Assembly: GCA_020721445.1 (NCBI GenBank) | Contig: DYMU01000004.1 | Coordinates: 62,001-126,000, forward strand | Direction of reading: 5' to 3' | Origin: Gemmobacter nectariphilus | Lineage (GTDB): Bacteria; Pseudomonadota; Alphaproteobacteria; Rhodobacterales; Rhodobacteraceae | DNA length: 64,000 nucleotides | Shown here: piece after piece, positions 35,864-44,861 of the stretch | How the letters are laid out: the number at the start of each line of letters is the position of its first letter | How positions within the stretch are numbered: position 1 is the first letter of the stretch | Program-made: the position numbers and the translations under genes | Notes under the pieces: generated by a model | Told to the model about the DNA's origin: nothing | Databases searched by the model: none | The model's input: only the letters and a program-made list of their open reading frames with translations

Positions 35864-37570
35864 TCAGGCCGAGACCTGTTCGCGCAGGATCGCGGCGGTC
35901 ATCGACAGCATCAGGTAGACCCCGGCAAAGACCAGCAGGGCCACCATGGTGTTTTCAAAGGCGCGCGGATAGGTCGCCTCATCGGGCGGGGTGGGGCTGA
36001 CCGACAGCGACAGATAGCGCACCTGCCGGTTGGCATCTGTGCGCGCGGTTTCCATCGATTGCAGCGATTGCGCCAGCAAAAGCTGCCGGGTCTGCACATC
36101 GCTTTGCGCCACCAGCAGTTCCGACTGCACCTGCGCCAGCGATTGCCCGCCATCCCGGCCTTCGGTCAGCCGCGCGCGCAGGGTGGCAATTTCGCGTTCC
36201 AAGGTGGCGATGCGGCGCTTGACCGGCTCCATCCGCGCAAGGTTGGGGCGCGCGTTCGATTCCATTTGCGCCAGACCAAGCCGTTCGGTGCTGAGTTGGG
36301 TTTCCAGTTGGCCGATCTGCGCGGTGATCAGGCTGACCTCAACCTCTGATGACAGCACCTTGAACTGCTCTTGCAGCTCGACCACCCGGCGCTGCGCGGC
36401 AAGCATGGCGGCCTCTGCCAGCTCGTAGGATTCACGCGCGCCGCGCATCTGATCTTCGCGCAGGCGTTGGGTCAGATGATCGACCTGTTCCTCGGCATAG
36501 CCGATCAGCGCGGTGGAAAACGCGGCCGACACCTCGGGGTTGGCGGCGATCACCTCCATCTTGATGATGCCTTCGGTCGGATCATACGAGATCTTCACGT
36601 TGCGCTTGTAGATCTTGTAGGCGTCTTCGCGCGTGGCGCCTTCGGGCAGACGCTGGATCGGGTCAATCGCCGGGTCCGAGAAATGGCTGACGAACCCCAT
36701 GTCGGTGTCCAGCCGCAACATGGCATCGCGCGATTGCAGATAGCCTTGCACGGCAATCGAATCCTGCGAGGTGGCAAATTGCGTGCCCGACAGCAGCCCC
36801 CCCATGCCCTGCGTGCCCGCCGGATCGGCCTGCTGGATCACGAATTCGGCCTTGGTGGCATAAAGCGGGGTGGCCACGGCATAATAATACCAGCCCGCCA
36901 GCAAGGTGGGCAGAAACACGAAAAAGAACAACCGCGCCGTCAGCAGCGCCGATTTGCGCCGCCGCCGTTTGGCCAGATCACGCTGAATGCGCTGAAGCTC
37001 CGACAGGTGGCTGTCTTCGGCGCGCACTTCGGTTGAGGGCACCTTGATCGGCTTGATCGTTTGCGGCAGGCGCAGGCCATCGCCCTGCGGCGACACCGCC
37101 AACGCGGTCGATGGAGGCGCGTCGGCGCTGGCGGCCTCCTCGGCGGTGATCATCTGGATGATCGTCGATTTCTGGAACGGGTCGATCCCGGCCGCGCGCA
37201 GCAGGCGCACGGCGTCGAAATCGGATGTGGCGGGCAGGCCGTATTTCTGCGCCATCCGCCGCGCCATCCGCAACTGCCGCCCGGTCAGGCCTTCCTGGCG
37301 GATGGTGTCAAGCTCGGCCGGGGCGTCGGGGGGCTGGCCGCCTGCCTCCATCATTGCCACCACCTGATCCCTTGCCGTGGGAAACGGCGCATCGCCAAAG
37401 CCGTCATCAACCCGCTGTTCCGGGGTCGGGCGATGGGCCGACACCGCCGCAGAGCCCGGCTTGGCTGACGGCGTCACGCGCGACCCTGCCTGAACCGGCG
37501 GCACAGTTGCGGCGGCTGCCGGATCGGCGCGGCGCAGGTTGTAGCGCTTAACCCTGAGCTTGATAGTCAT
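35864..37570 (-). CDS. Capsule polysaccharide export protein, KpsE/BexC-like
   Basis: 568 residues from the ATG at 37570, overlapping kpsT-like by 23 bp. A long N-terminal cytoplasmic region (about 1-205), Ala/Pro-rich with a basic KRRRRK at 201-206, precedes membrane helix 1 (about 208-231). A periplasmic Wzz-like domain and coiled coil (about 380-490; ELVAQ-type heptads) follow, then a second helix near the C-terminus (AFENTMVALLVFAGVYLMLS). It links the ABC exporter to an outer-membrane channel. The N-terminal extension is much longer than in E. coli KpsE. Confidence 0.85.
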   Translation of the reverse strand: MTIKLRVKRYNLRRADPAAAATVPPVQAGSRVTPSAKPGSAAVSAHRPTPEQRVDDGFGDAPFPTARDQVVAMMEAGGQPPDAPAELDTIRQEGLTGRQLRMARRMAQKYGLPATSDFDAVRLLRAAGIDPFQKSTIIQMITAEEAASADAPPSTALAVSPQGDGLRLPQTIKPIKVPSTEVRAEDSHLSELQRIQRDLAKRRRRKSALLTARLFFFVFLPTLLAGWYYYAVATPLYATKAEFVIQQADPAGTQGMGGLLSGTQFATSQDSIAVQGYLQSRDAMLRLDTDMGFVSHFSDPAIDPIQRLPEGATREDAYKIYKRNVKISYDPTEGIIKMEVIAANPEVSAAFSTALIGYAEEQVDHLTQRLREDQMRGARESYELAEAAMLAAQRRVVELQEQFKVLSSEVEVSLITAQIGQLETQLSTERLGLAQMESNARPNLARMEPVKRRIATLEREIATLRARLTEGRDGGQSLAQVQSELLVAQSDVQTRQLLLAQSLQSMETARTDANRQVRYLSLSVSPTPPDEATYPRAFENTMVALLVFAGVYLMLSMTAAILREQVSA

Positions 37571-38207
37571 AAAGCTGCCTGGCCTCTTCCAGAGTGTCGA
37601 ACATGTAAATCTGCCCATGGCGCAGCACGGCGGCCTGTTTGCAGAACTTTTCCAGCGTTTGCGCCTGATGGCTGACAATCACCACCGTCGCATTGCCCAG
37701 ACGGTCGCGCAGGATGCGGCCCGCCTTGCGGTTGAACTCGACATCCGTGGTGGCGGGCATGCCTTCGTCGATCAGGTAAATGTCAAACTCCAGCGCCAGC
37801 ATCAGCGAAAACGAAAACCGCGCCCGCATGCCCTGGCTGTAGGTGCCGATCGGCATGTCGAAGTATTCCTCGATCCCGCACAGCCAGCGGCAAAAGCTTT
37901 CGACATAGTCGGGGTCAAGGCCATACAGCCGGGCCACATAGCGGGAATTTTCGGTGGCGGTATGCTTGTTGACCACGCCGCCCATGAAGCCCAGCGGAAA
38001 CGAGATCCGGCTGGTCCGGGTCACCCGGCCTTCGTCGGGCTTTTCAAGCCCCGCCATCATGTTGATGATCGTGGTCTTGCCCGCGCCATTGGGCGCAAGA
38101 ATGCCCAGCGACGTGCCCAGCCGCACCTGAAACGACGCCCGGTCCAGAATGACCTTGCGTTGGGTTCCGGTCCAGAAGGACTTGGAGACATTCTCGAACT
38201 CGATCAC
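37548..38207 (-). CDS. Capsule ABC transporter ATP-binding protein, KpsT-like
   Basis: 219 residues from a GTG at 38207 with GAAGGGGG upstream; the open frame extends to 38258. Walker A is LAPNGAGKTTIINMMAG, the signature is YSQGMRARFSFSLMLALEF, and Walker B IYLIDEGMPATTDVEFN matches the KpsT/Wzt class of polysaccharide exporters. Its permease (KpsM) is not in the window: the gene upstream side is a gap followed by nhaA. The KpsE-like gene follows directly. Confidence 0.88.
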   Translation of the reverse strand: MIEFENVSKSFWTGTQRKVILDRASFQVRLGTSLGILAPNGAGKTTIINMMAGLEKPDEGRVTRTSRISFPLGFMGGVVNKHTATENSRYVARLYGLDPDYVESFCRWLCGIEEYFDMPIGTYSQGMRARFSFSLMLALEFDIYLIDEGMPATTDVEFNRKAGRILRDRLGNATVVIVSHQAQTLEKFCKQAAVLRHGQIYMFDTLEEARQLYDYQAQG

Positions 38208-38397
38208 CTGCCGCCCCCTTCGGGCAAGACGCCTGTCAGCCACCTGACCGTCAGCCATCGCCCATACTATCGGCCTTCCCAGCCTATCGGCAAAGGGTTA
38301 ATGCCCGATTGCTGAGGTTTTGCAAGCGCCGTGCCACGGGCAACCTATTCGGGTTTTCGGGCAGCATTGTGTCCAAGGCGGCCGCCGCCCGCCGGGG

Positions 38398-39612
38398 CTA
38401 ACGCAGCGGCAGCAGGCGGGCCAGACCAAAGCCAAGCCCCGCGGCCAGAAGCGAGATCGCAAGCCCCAGCCGCGCCGCCTCGGCCATGCCGCCTCCCGGC
38501 AGGGCTGTCTCCAGCGCCAGAACCGGCACGGTAAACCCCATCCCCGAGATCAGCGCCACAATCAGCAACTCACGCAGGCGCACACCGGCAGGCAGCGCGA
38601 ACCCCATAAGCCGGGCCGCCAGCGCGGCCCCCAGCATTACCCCCAGCGGTTTACCCAGCCACAGCGCCGCCAGAACCGTGATGGTCGTCGGCGCAAAGGC
38701 GCGCAGATCAATGCCGCCCCGCGTCAGCCCGAACAGGAACAAGACCACAATCACCGGCCGCACCAGCAGATGCGCCAGCCGGTTCAGCGGATCGTGCAAG
38801 AATTCTTCGGCTTCAGCGAACAGGCCAAAGGCGCGGTCGGCATGCGGGATCACCGCGATCATCGGCAACAGGCCCAGCGCCCCCGGCAGACCTGCCAGAA
38901 CGACGCCCGCCCAGCACAAGGCACCGGTCGCCACATAGGGCCAAAGCGCAAAGGCGCGGCGATGGTCACGCTCGGGCCTGTCGCGCCCGGCCAGCCTGCC
39001 GAACCCGACCCATGCCACCGCAACTGCCACCGCCGACAGCACCAGCCACGACAGCCGCAACCCGGCTACCGGATAGACCAGCCCCACAACGACCAACCCG
39101 GCGATATCGTTGGCAATGGTGATCAGCAGCAGCAGGTGCAGCGCAGGATGGCCCGCGCCAAAGATCACCCGCCCGACCAGATAGCCCAGCACCACATCCG
39201 ACCCGATCGGCACCGGCCAGCCTGCGCTGGGCGTGGCCTCCAGCGCGGTCTCGAACAGCGCGCCGGCCAGCAACCAGACCCCCACCGCGCCAACCCAGCC
39301 GCCGATCATGGCGCCCAGCGGCAGACCACCCCGCCGCCCCGACAGGGCCCCGCGTTTCAGCCAGACCGCCTCCCACAGCTCTTTGCCGACAAAGAACATA
39401 AACAGCGCCATCAGCCCGTCCGAGACAAGGCCCACTGGCGTCACTCCCAGCGGAAACGGCGCCATCCACAGCGGTAGGCCGACCTCGATCAGCCGCCATT
39501 CGATGGCGTCGTAATAGCTGGATGGCGACAGGTTGACCCACAGCGTCGCCACGCCCGCCCCGGCCAGCAGGGCAACGGCAAAGTGGCGAACAAAGGGCGA
39601 CACGCGATACAT
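38398..39612 (-). CDS. NhaA-family Na+/H+ antiporter, atypical
   Basis: 404 residues with about 11-12 membrane segments. Key positions: Asp139 in GWPVPIGSDVVLG (E. coli Asp133), Asn168-Asp169 in LITIANDIAGLVVV where E. coli NhaA has Asp163-Asp164, and GKPLG in a later helix matching Lys300. The pH-sensing His225 is not conserved. Loss of one acidic residue of the DD pair is the pattern of electroneutral exchangers. The family assignment is firm, the ion stoichiometry is not. Confidence 0.88.
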   Translation of the reverse strand: MYRVSPFVRHFAVALLAGAGVATLWVNLSPSSYYDAIEWRLIEVGLPLWMAPFPLGVTPVGLVSDGLMALFMFFVGKELWEAVWLKRGALSGRRGGLPLGAMIGGWVGAVGVWLLAGALFETALEATPSAGWPVPIGSDVVLGYLVGRVIFGAGHPALHLLLLITIANDIAGLVVVGLVYPVAGLRLSWLVLSAVAVAVAWVGFGRLAGRDRPERDHRRAFALWPYVATGALCWAGVVLAGLPGALGLLPMIAVIPHADRAFGLFAEAEEFLHDPLNRLAHLLVRPVIVVLFLFGLTRGGIDLRAFAPTTITVLAALWLGKPLGVMLGAALAARLMGFALPAGVRLRELLIVALISGMGFTVPVLALETALPGGGMAEAARLGLAISLLAAGLGFGLARLLPLR

Positions 39613-39727
39613 GGCAAGACGGTCCTGACGGGGCTTGCCGTGCTCTAGCGCCGGCAGCCTCGCGCTTCAATGGTGCCGCGCGCAAAGGCCATGGGTGTTG
39701 CCCGATCACCCAAGCGCACGCCCGGAT

Positions 39728-39755
39728 TTGCTGCTTGAAAAATACTCCCGCGCGG
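39728..39755 (-). repeat. Dispersed intergenic repeat, divergent copy
   Basis: Minus strand GCGCGGGAGTATTTTTCAAG then CAGCAA. It is a looser version of the sequence at 26797 and 54774, sharing the G-rich block, GTATTT and CAAG spacing. It lies in the gap between nhaA and the TetR gene. Confidence 0.45.
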
Positions 39756-39788
39756 AGCGCATCCGGCGCCGGCCCCGTGCGCGCGGCA

Positions 39789-40421
39789 TCAGGACCGCGT
39801 CACCCCATCGGGCGGCAACAGGCCCAGACCGCGCAGATAGATGCCGATCCCGGCCTCCAGCAACTCTTCGGGCGGAAACGGGCTGCGGCTGCTGCCGGTG
39901 GCGCTGCCGCGCATGTAAAGTTCCACCACACCATGGCTCATCGCCCAGATATGGGCCGAAAACATCGTCGAGGGTGGCCGCAGGGTGGCGGGCAGATGGT
40001 CCGAAAGCCGCTCGGCCGCGCGTTCCAGCACCGCGCGCGCCTTGGCCGCCACCAGCGCCAGATCGGGGTGGTCATTCAGGCTGAGGCCCGCTTCGAACAT
40101 CGCCATGTAATGGCCGGGGTATTTGCGGGCAAAGGCAAGGTAAGCCCGCCCTGTCGCCTCGAACGCCGCCAGCGCCGAAGGGCGGCCGTCGTCATAGGCG
40201 TATTCCATCAGGGCGGCGAAAATGTCATATCCTTGGCGCGCCACCTCGGCCAGCAGGTCTTCGCGCCCGGCAAAATGGCGATAGACGGCGGCAGGGGTCA
40301 CATCGGCGGCCTTGGCAGCCTCGGACAGGGTAAACCCGGTCGGCCCCTGATCGGCGATCAGGCCAAGGGCCGCTTCCACCAAAGCCTGCCGCAGGTTGCC
40401 GTGGTGATAGCCGCGCTTCAC
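39789..40421 (-). CDS. TetR-family transcriptional regulator
   Basis: 210 residues from the GTG that overlaps the ppk2 stop (GTGA). The N-terminal helix-turn-helix (about 5-55) has [20 protein letters not shown] and [20 protein letters not shown]; the C-terminal TetR_C_33-type ligand domain follows. The ATG at 40454 would start 11 codons earlier within ppk2. Coupling to ppk2 suggests co-expression or autoregulation of the pair; no operator was identified. Confidence 0.88.
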   Translation of the reverse strand: MKRGYHHGNLRQALVEAALGLIADQGPTGFTLSEAAKAADVTPAAVYRHFAGREDLLAEVARQGYDIFAALMEYAYDDGRPSALAAFEATGRAYLAFARKYPGHYMAMFEAGLSLNDHPDLALVAAKARAVLERAAERLSDHLPATLRPPSTMFSAHIWAMSHGVVELYMRGSATGSSRSPFPPEELLEAGIGIYLRGLGLLPPDGVTRS

Positions 40422-41293
40422 GCTTTGCCTTTTCGCAAGGCTGGCCCGCCGCAAATCGCCGGGTCCGGTGTGCCGATCAGCGCCAGATCGCGGCCCTTGT
40501 AGTCGACCGCGCCCAGAAGGGTCTGGATCGCCGCAATCCGGGCGCGCTTCTTGTCATCCGACAAGATCACCGTCCAGGGGGCAAAGTCAAAACTGGTCTG
40601 CGCCATCGTCTCGTCGACCGCCTGACAATAGGCCTCCCATTTGCCAAGGCCTTCGATGTCGACCGGCGACAGCTTCCACTGTTTCAGCGGGTCTTTCTCT
40701 CGATCCAGAAACCGTTTGAGCTGTTCGGCCTGACCGACCTCAAGCCAAATCTTGCGGAAGATAAAGCCTTCCTCGACCAGCATCCGTTCAAAATCGGGCA
40801 GTTGGGCAAAGAAATGCGCGCGTTGCGCGGGCGTGCAAAAGCCGAACACATGTTCGATGATGGCGCGGTTGTACCAGGACCGGTCAAACAGCGCGATTTC
40901 ACCGCGCGCGGGCAACCAGTTGATATAGCGCTGGAAATACCATTGTGCCGCCTCGTGGTCGGAGGGTTTGGCAAGCGCCACAACCCGAGCCACCCGCGGG
41001 TTCAGGTTCATGCGGACGGTTCCGATGGTGCCACCCTTGCCCGCGGCATCGCGCCCCTCAAACACAACGACCAGACGCTTGCCGCTGGCCTTGAGGTCTG
41101 CCTGCATCTTGACCAGTTCGATTTGCAGGATATCCAGCCGGGCCTCGTAATCTCCCTTCTTCATCTCCTCACGATAAGGATATGATTTATCAAGGATATC
41201 GTCCTTGTCGGCCTCTTCTATCGCCTTGCGGATGGCCTTGGGCGCCTGGTCATTGAAAAAGCGGCTGATGGCACCGTCGAATGGCAGGTTCAT
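40418..41293 (-). CDS. ppk2: Polyphosphate kinase 2
   Basis: 291 residues, single-domain PPK2. Transfers phosphate between polyphosphate and nucleotides. Walker A is [14 protein letters not shown] (residues 80-88), the lid and Walker B region includes [19 protein letters not shown], and [20 protein letters not shown] is characteristic. Which nucleotide is used cannot be told reliably from sequence. It is the first gene of a coupled pair with tetR. Confidence 0.94.
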   Translation of the reverse strand: MNLPFDGAISRFFNDQAPKAIRKAIEEADKDDILDKSYPYREEMKKGDYEARLDILQIELVKMQADLKASGKRLVVVFEGRDAAGKGGTIGTVRMNLNPRVARVVALAKPSDHEAAQWYFQRYINWLPARGEIALFDRSWYNRAIIEHVFGFCTPAQRAHFFAQLPDFERMLVEEGFIFRKIWLEVGQAEQLKRFLDREKDPLKQWKLSPVDIEGLGKWEAYCQAVDETMAQTSFDFAPWTVILSDDKKRARIAAIQTLLGAVDYKGRDLALIGTPDPAICGGPALRKGKA

Positions 41294-41335
41294 GGTCGTG
41301 TCCCCCGGTTTTCGCCAGTTTAGCGATTGCCGGGG

Positions 41336-42286
41336 TCAGCGCAATCCGGCGCGCGCGGCGGCACGGTCGATGGCGGCAATCACGTCTTCGGGGTTGGTGT
41401 GATGCGGCATGTGGCCCACACCGGGCAGCACGGTCAGGTTGCCGTTCGGGATCAACTGCATCAAGGGCTGCGAATGGATGTGCAGCGGCACAATCGTGTC
41501 GGCATCGCCATGCACCAGCTCGATCGGTAGGGCCAGCCGGGGGTAATCTTCGCGCATATCCTCAACTTGGGGACGCAGGGCATTGATCTGGCTTACGTTC
41601 ACAGCCAGCGTCTGCCGCCGCAAGATCAGGTCGATGCCAAGATGATCGGCATAACCCGCAGGGGCGCTTTGCGGCGCAAAGACCCGGTCAACCGCTTGGC
41701 GGACAAAACCCTGCGGCACAAAGGCCGACACCAGCGGCACCAGCGTTGCCCGGCCCAAGGCTGATGAGGTCAGCCGATACCACGGGTCCAACGTGCCGGG
41801 CCAGGGCAAGGACGGCGACGACACCAGCACCAACCCGGCGGGCGGGTCTTGCAACGCCCAGGCCAAGGCGACCGTGCCACCATAGCTTTGGCCCAGAACC
41901 AACGGATTTTTGACCCCCAAAGCCGCAACCGCGCCGCGCAGGATGCGGGCCTGGGTGGCAAGCGAAGGGTCAAGGTCGGGCAGGGCGTCCGTATACCCCA
42001 GACCGGGGCGATCGACCGCGATCACGCGGTAACGGTCGGTCAAGCGGGCCATCAGCGAAAAGGTGAACTCGCGCAAATTGCCGCTGGCACCGTGGATCAG
42101 CACCAGATCGGGGCCACTGCCCGCCACCTGCACATGCACCTGCAAGCCTTCGACCGTTACAAACTGCCCGGTCGGCGGATGGGCGGCACGGGCCGATGCC
42201 TCCCGTACGGACAGCCGCCATGCGGTGGCAGCGACAAGCCCAAGGCCAAGCAGGGCGGCACTAGCGGCCAATGTTTTGCGGGTCAT
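41336..42286 (-). CDS. Alpha/beta hydrolase
   Basis: 316 residues from the ATG at 42286, inside the end of metA. An N-terminal hydrophobic segment (about 8-28) may be a signal anchor. The fold has the oxyanion region [14 protein letters not shown], the nucleophile elbow [12 protein letters not shown] with Ser, and a catalytic His near [15 protein letters not shown]. It could hydrolyse an ester or a lactone; the substrate is not predictable. The start has no Shine-Dalgarno, so translation may rely on coupling to metA. Confidence 0.88.
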   Translation of the reverse strand: MTRKTLAASAALLGLGLVAATAWRLSVREASARAAHPPTGQFVTVEGLQVHVQVAGSGPDLVLIHGASGNLREFTFSLMARLTDRYRVIAVDRPGLGYTDALPDLDPSLATQARILRGAVAALGVKNPLVLGQSYGGTVALAWALQDPPAGLVLVSSPSLPWPGTLDPWYRLTSSALGRATLVPLVSAFVPQGFVRQAVDRVFAPQSAPAGYADHLGIDLILRRQTLAVNVSQINALRPQVEDMREDYPRLALPIELVHGDADTIVPLHIHSQPLMQLIPNGNLTVLPGVGHMPHHTNPEDVIAAIDRAAARAGLR

Positions 42287-43178
42287 AAGGGGTTGACTGA
42301 TATATCTCGTTGATCCAGTTGCCATATAGCAGGTGTGCGTTGCTTCTCCAGCGGTTCAGCGGCCGCATCGCGGGATTGTCATCGGGATAATAATTCAACG
42401 GCACCTTGATGGGCTTGCCTGCCGCAGTATCGCGGTCGTATTCCTGTTTCAGCGTGTCACTGTCATATTCAAAATGGTTGAAGATATACAACGCGCGGTG
42501 ACCGGGGTCTTCGACCAGACAGGGGCCAACCTCATCCGACCCCAGCAAGGTGTGCAGGCCGGGGGCGGCGTCAATCTCGGCCTGGCGCATTTCGGTCCAG
42601 CGGCTGACGGGAATGATGCAATCATCGGAAAACCCGCGCAGATAGTGTGAGGTGGGTGCAAGGTTGCGCTGGCGAAAGCAGCCAAAGGCCTTGCGGTCAA
42701 GGCTGTGTTTCTGCACGCCGTGGAAGTGATAGATCATCGCCATGCCGCCCCAGCAGACGCCAAAGGTCGATTGAACATGGGTCTGGGTCCAGTCAAACAC
42801 CTCTGTCAATTCGTCCCAATAGGTGACCTGATCAAAGGGCAGGTGTTCGATCGGCGCGCCGGTGATGATCAGCCCGTCGAACTTTTCGGCCTTCACCTCT
42901 TGGAACGGCCGATAGAACGCCTCCATATGCTCGGCGGCGGTGTTTTTGGTCTGGTGTTCCGACATGCGGATCAGTGACAGGTCGATCTGCAACGGCGTGG
43001 CACCGATCAGCCGGGCAAACTGGTTTTCGGTCTGTATCTTCTTGGGCATCAGGTTCAAGAGCCCGATCCGTAGCGGACGGATATCCTGCCGCGCCGCACG
43101 TTCGGGCGACATCACCATCACGCCTTCACGGCTGAGCACGTCAAAGGCAGGCAAGGATTCGGGCAGGGTGATGGGCAT
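42261..43178 (-). CDS. metA: Homoserine O-acetyltransferase (MetA family)
   Basis: 305 residues. First committed step of methionine synthesis. Catalytic Cys142 lies in [16 protein letters not shown], with the His-Glu pair later near [11 protein letters not shown]. Residue 111 in [12 protein letters not shown] is Glu; in this family Glu111 goes with acetyl-CoA and Gly111 (E. coli) with succinyl-CoA, so acetyl transfer is predicted. No SAM-II riboswitch consensus was found in the short leader upstream. Confidence 0.94.
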   Translation of the reverse strand: MPITLPESLPAFDVLSREGVMVMSPERAARQDIRPLRIGLLNLMPKKIQTENQFARLIGATPLQIDLSLIRMSEHQTKNTAAEHMEAFYRPFQEVKAEKFDGLIITGAPIEHLPFDQVTYWDELTEVFDWTQTHVQSTFGVCWGGMAMIYHFHGVQKHSLDRKAFGCFRQRNLAPTSHYLRGFSDDCIIPVSRWTEMRQAEIDAAPGLHTLLGSDEVGPCLVEDPGHRALYIFNHFEYDSDTLKQEYDRDTAAGKPIKVPLNYYPDDNPAMRPLNRWRSNAHLLYGNWINEIYQSTPYDPQNIGR

Positions 43179-43283
43179 CGGGGGCGCGTCCTTTTCTGCA
43201 CTGGCGTCCTATCTAGGCGACTGGTCGGGGCGCGACAAGTCGGCTAGGTTTTGGCGGTGGGATCGCAGAGGGGCGTGGACACG

Positions 43284-43877
43284 ATGCAGCGGATCGGGTG
43301 GCTGGCGGTGATGGCGGGGCTGTGGATCGGCGGCCCGGAGGCGCGGGCACAAGAGGGCCCCGAGTGGGAAATGCAGCGCTGCGTCTGGCGCTGTCTGGCG
43401 GCATCACCGGGGGCGGGCAGTCCCGAATACGACAGATGCGTGATCGACGCCTGCATGCAATATTCCGTTGAAGGGCAGGAAGACCCGCAAGGCCCCGCCG
43501 CGCCAAACGGTGTGCCGCAAGGCAGGTGGTTTGCCGCGGGCACCGGGGATGGGCAGGGAAATCTGGCAGGCTTCATGGATCCGCGCCGGGAGGCCGCGTT
43601 TTATGTGATCTGCGGCAGCGACGGGCGGCGCAACCTTGCCCTTTTCGGCCCCGAAGGACCGGCCGCCACCTTGACGCTGCAGGTGGACGGGCAGGCCTTT
43701 GCCCGTGCCTTCGTGCCCTACGCGGGCGGTTATTACGCCGCTCTGCCGCCGGATGCGCCCGAGATTGCGGCGCTGCGGTCTGGTCGGGCGATGGCGGTGC
43801 GCAATGCCATCGGGACCGCGCTGATCGAAACCGGGCTGGCAGGGGCGGCGGCAGCCATCGCTGCGGCCTGCGGTTAA
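43284..43877 (+). CDS. Secreted protein of unknown function
   Basis: 197 residues from the ATG at 43284. Signal peptide MQRIGWLAVMAGLWIGGPEARA|QE, then a cysteine-rich stretch (MQRCVWRCLAASPGAGSPEYDRCVIDACMQYS) with four cysteines spaced like two CxxxC pairs, and a beta-rich C-terminal half (AAFYVICGSDGRRNLALFGP). No family recognised. It converges on the P-loop gene with a 4-bp overlap at the stops. Confidence 0.78.
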   Translation: MQRIGWLAVMAGLWIGGPEARAQEGPEWEMQRCVWRCLAASPGAGSPEYDRCVIDACMQYSVEGQEDPQGPAAPNGVPQGRWFAAGTGDGQGNLAGFMDPRREAAFYVICGSDGRRNLALFGPEGPAATLTLQVDGQAFARAFVPYAGGYYAALPPDAPEIAALRSGRAMAVRNAIGTALIETGLAGAAAAIAAACG

Positions 43878-44752
43878 TCCGCCCGGGAGTCGATGGCGGC
43901 GGCGATCAGCGTGTCGAAATCAGCCGGGGTCTTGACCTGCGCCACCTCATCTGCGGTGACGGTCACCCCCCATGCGGCCATGGCGCCGTAGCGCGGCTGG
44001 CGGTGCGCAAGCGCGCGGGCATAGGTCCAGCGTACGAAATGATCTGGGTCACAGGTTTCTTCGGTTCGTCCGTATGTTGTGCGGTATTCTTCCCACATCG
44101 CATGAAGAAACGCGGGCTGGTAATACATCGGCTTTGGCGCGCGGTCAAAGCGGCGCACAAGCTCGGCGGTATGGGCATCCGATCCCTTGATCCAGATCAG
44201 CAAGGTGGTGTCCGACAGATGGGTCATCACCGGGTCGGCGGGATCGGCCGGATCAACCACCTCGCAGATCGAGCCCGAGGTATCGCAGACAAAGTGCTGA
44301 TATCCGTAGATTTCTTCGGCGCGCGCCCGGAAATGCCCGGTGTCGAGCATGGCCGAGATCTCGGCCCTGCGGTGCTGATCCTGCCGCAGCATGTATTCGG
44401 CAAACGGCAGGCCGCCCTTGGCCGGATTGCCGGGCTTGCCCAGATAGGTGGACAGGGGCGCCAGATTGTCGAAGGTGATGTTGGACGCGATATAGACGCT
44501 GTCGGTCAGCAAAAGCTCACGCAGCAGCGGAACCTTCATCGCCTCGCGCTTGAAGTTGTCGGCGATGTATTCGCCCATATAGCGCGTGCCGATGCGGTAA
44601 TCGACCGAGTAGTGGAACCAGCCGCCGCCATCACAGGCGGGCGTGTCGCGCAGCATGTTGGAAAGATACGTCTTGCCCAAGCCCGACATGCCGAACAGCA
44701 GCACCCGCTTGTGCGACGCCGCCAGATAGTCTGCCCCGGTTTCATAGATCAT
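43874..44752 (-). CDS. P-loop NTPase of unknown function
   Basis: 292 residues from the ATG at 44752. The N-terminus has a Walker A loop VLLFGMSGLGKTYLSNML at about residues 17-34, resembling small-molecule kinases or ATPases. The following part includes DYRIGTRYMGEYIADNF and FVCDTSGSICEVVDPADP. I see no second nucleotide motif that decides between kinase and ATPase. It is known to me only as a conserved 'ATPase' of Rhodobacteraceae. An upstream ATG at 44806 adds a poor, basic leader. Confidence 0.75.
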   Translation of the reverse strand: MIYETGADYLAASHKRVLLFGMSGLGKTYLSNMLRDTPACDGGGWFHYSVDYRIGTRYMGEYIADNFKREAMKVPLLRELLLTDSVYIASNITFDNLAPLSTYLGKPGNPAKGGLPFAEYMLRQDQHRRAEISAMLDTGHFRARAEEIYGYQHFVCDTSGSICEVVDPADPADPVMTHLSDTTLLIWIKGSDAHTAELVRRFDRAPKPMYYQPAFLHAMWEEYRTTYGRTEETCDPDHFVRWTYARALAHRQPRYGAMAAWGVTVTADEVAQVKTPADFDTLIAAAIDSRAD

Positions 44753-44810
44753 CACACACCCCTGTCGGCCCGCCCGACAGATACCGCCCGCCGCGCGGCG
44801 CTTCAATGCA

Positions 44811-44840
44811 AAACCCCGCCCCGGATCAGGGGGCGGGGTC
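44811..44840 (-). terminator. Terminator after the first FadL-like gene
   Basis: Perfect 10-bp stem accccgcccc/ggggcggggt with a 7-nt loop; on the minus strand it ends with TTTT. It lies 22 bp beyond the barrel gene's stop. Confidence 0.8.
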
Positions 44841-44861
44841 TGTAATGTGCCGTGGCGTCGG

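Noticed and set aside
43179..43283. SAM-II or other SAM riboswitch before metA
   Set aside because: I compared the leader by eye with the SAM-II consensus and found no matching conserved core; the leader is also short. A covariance-model search would be decisive.
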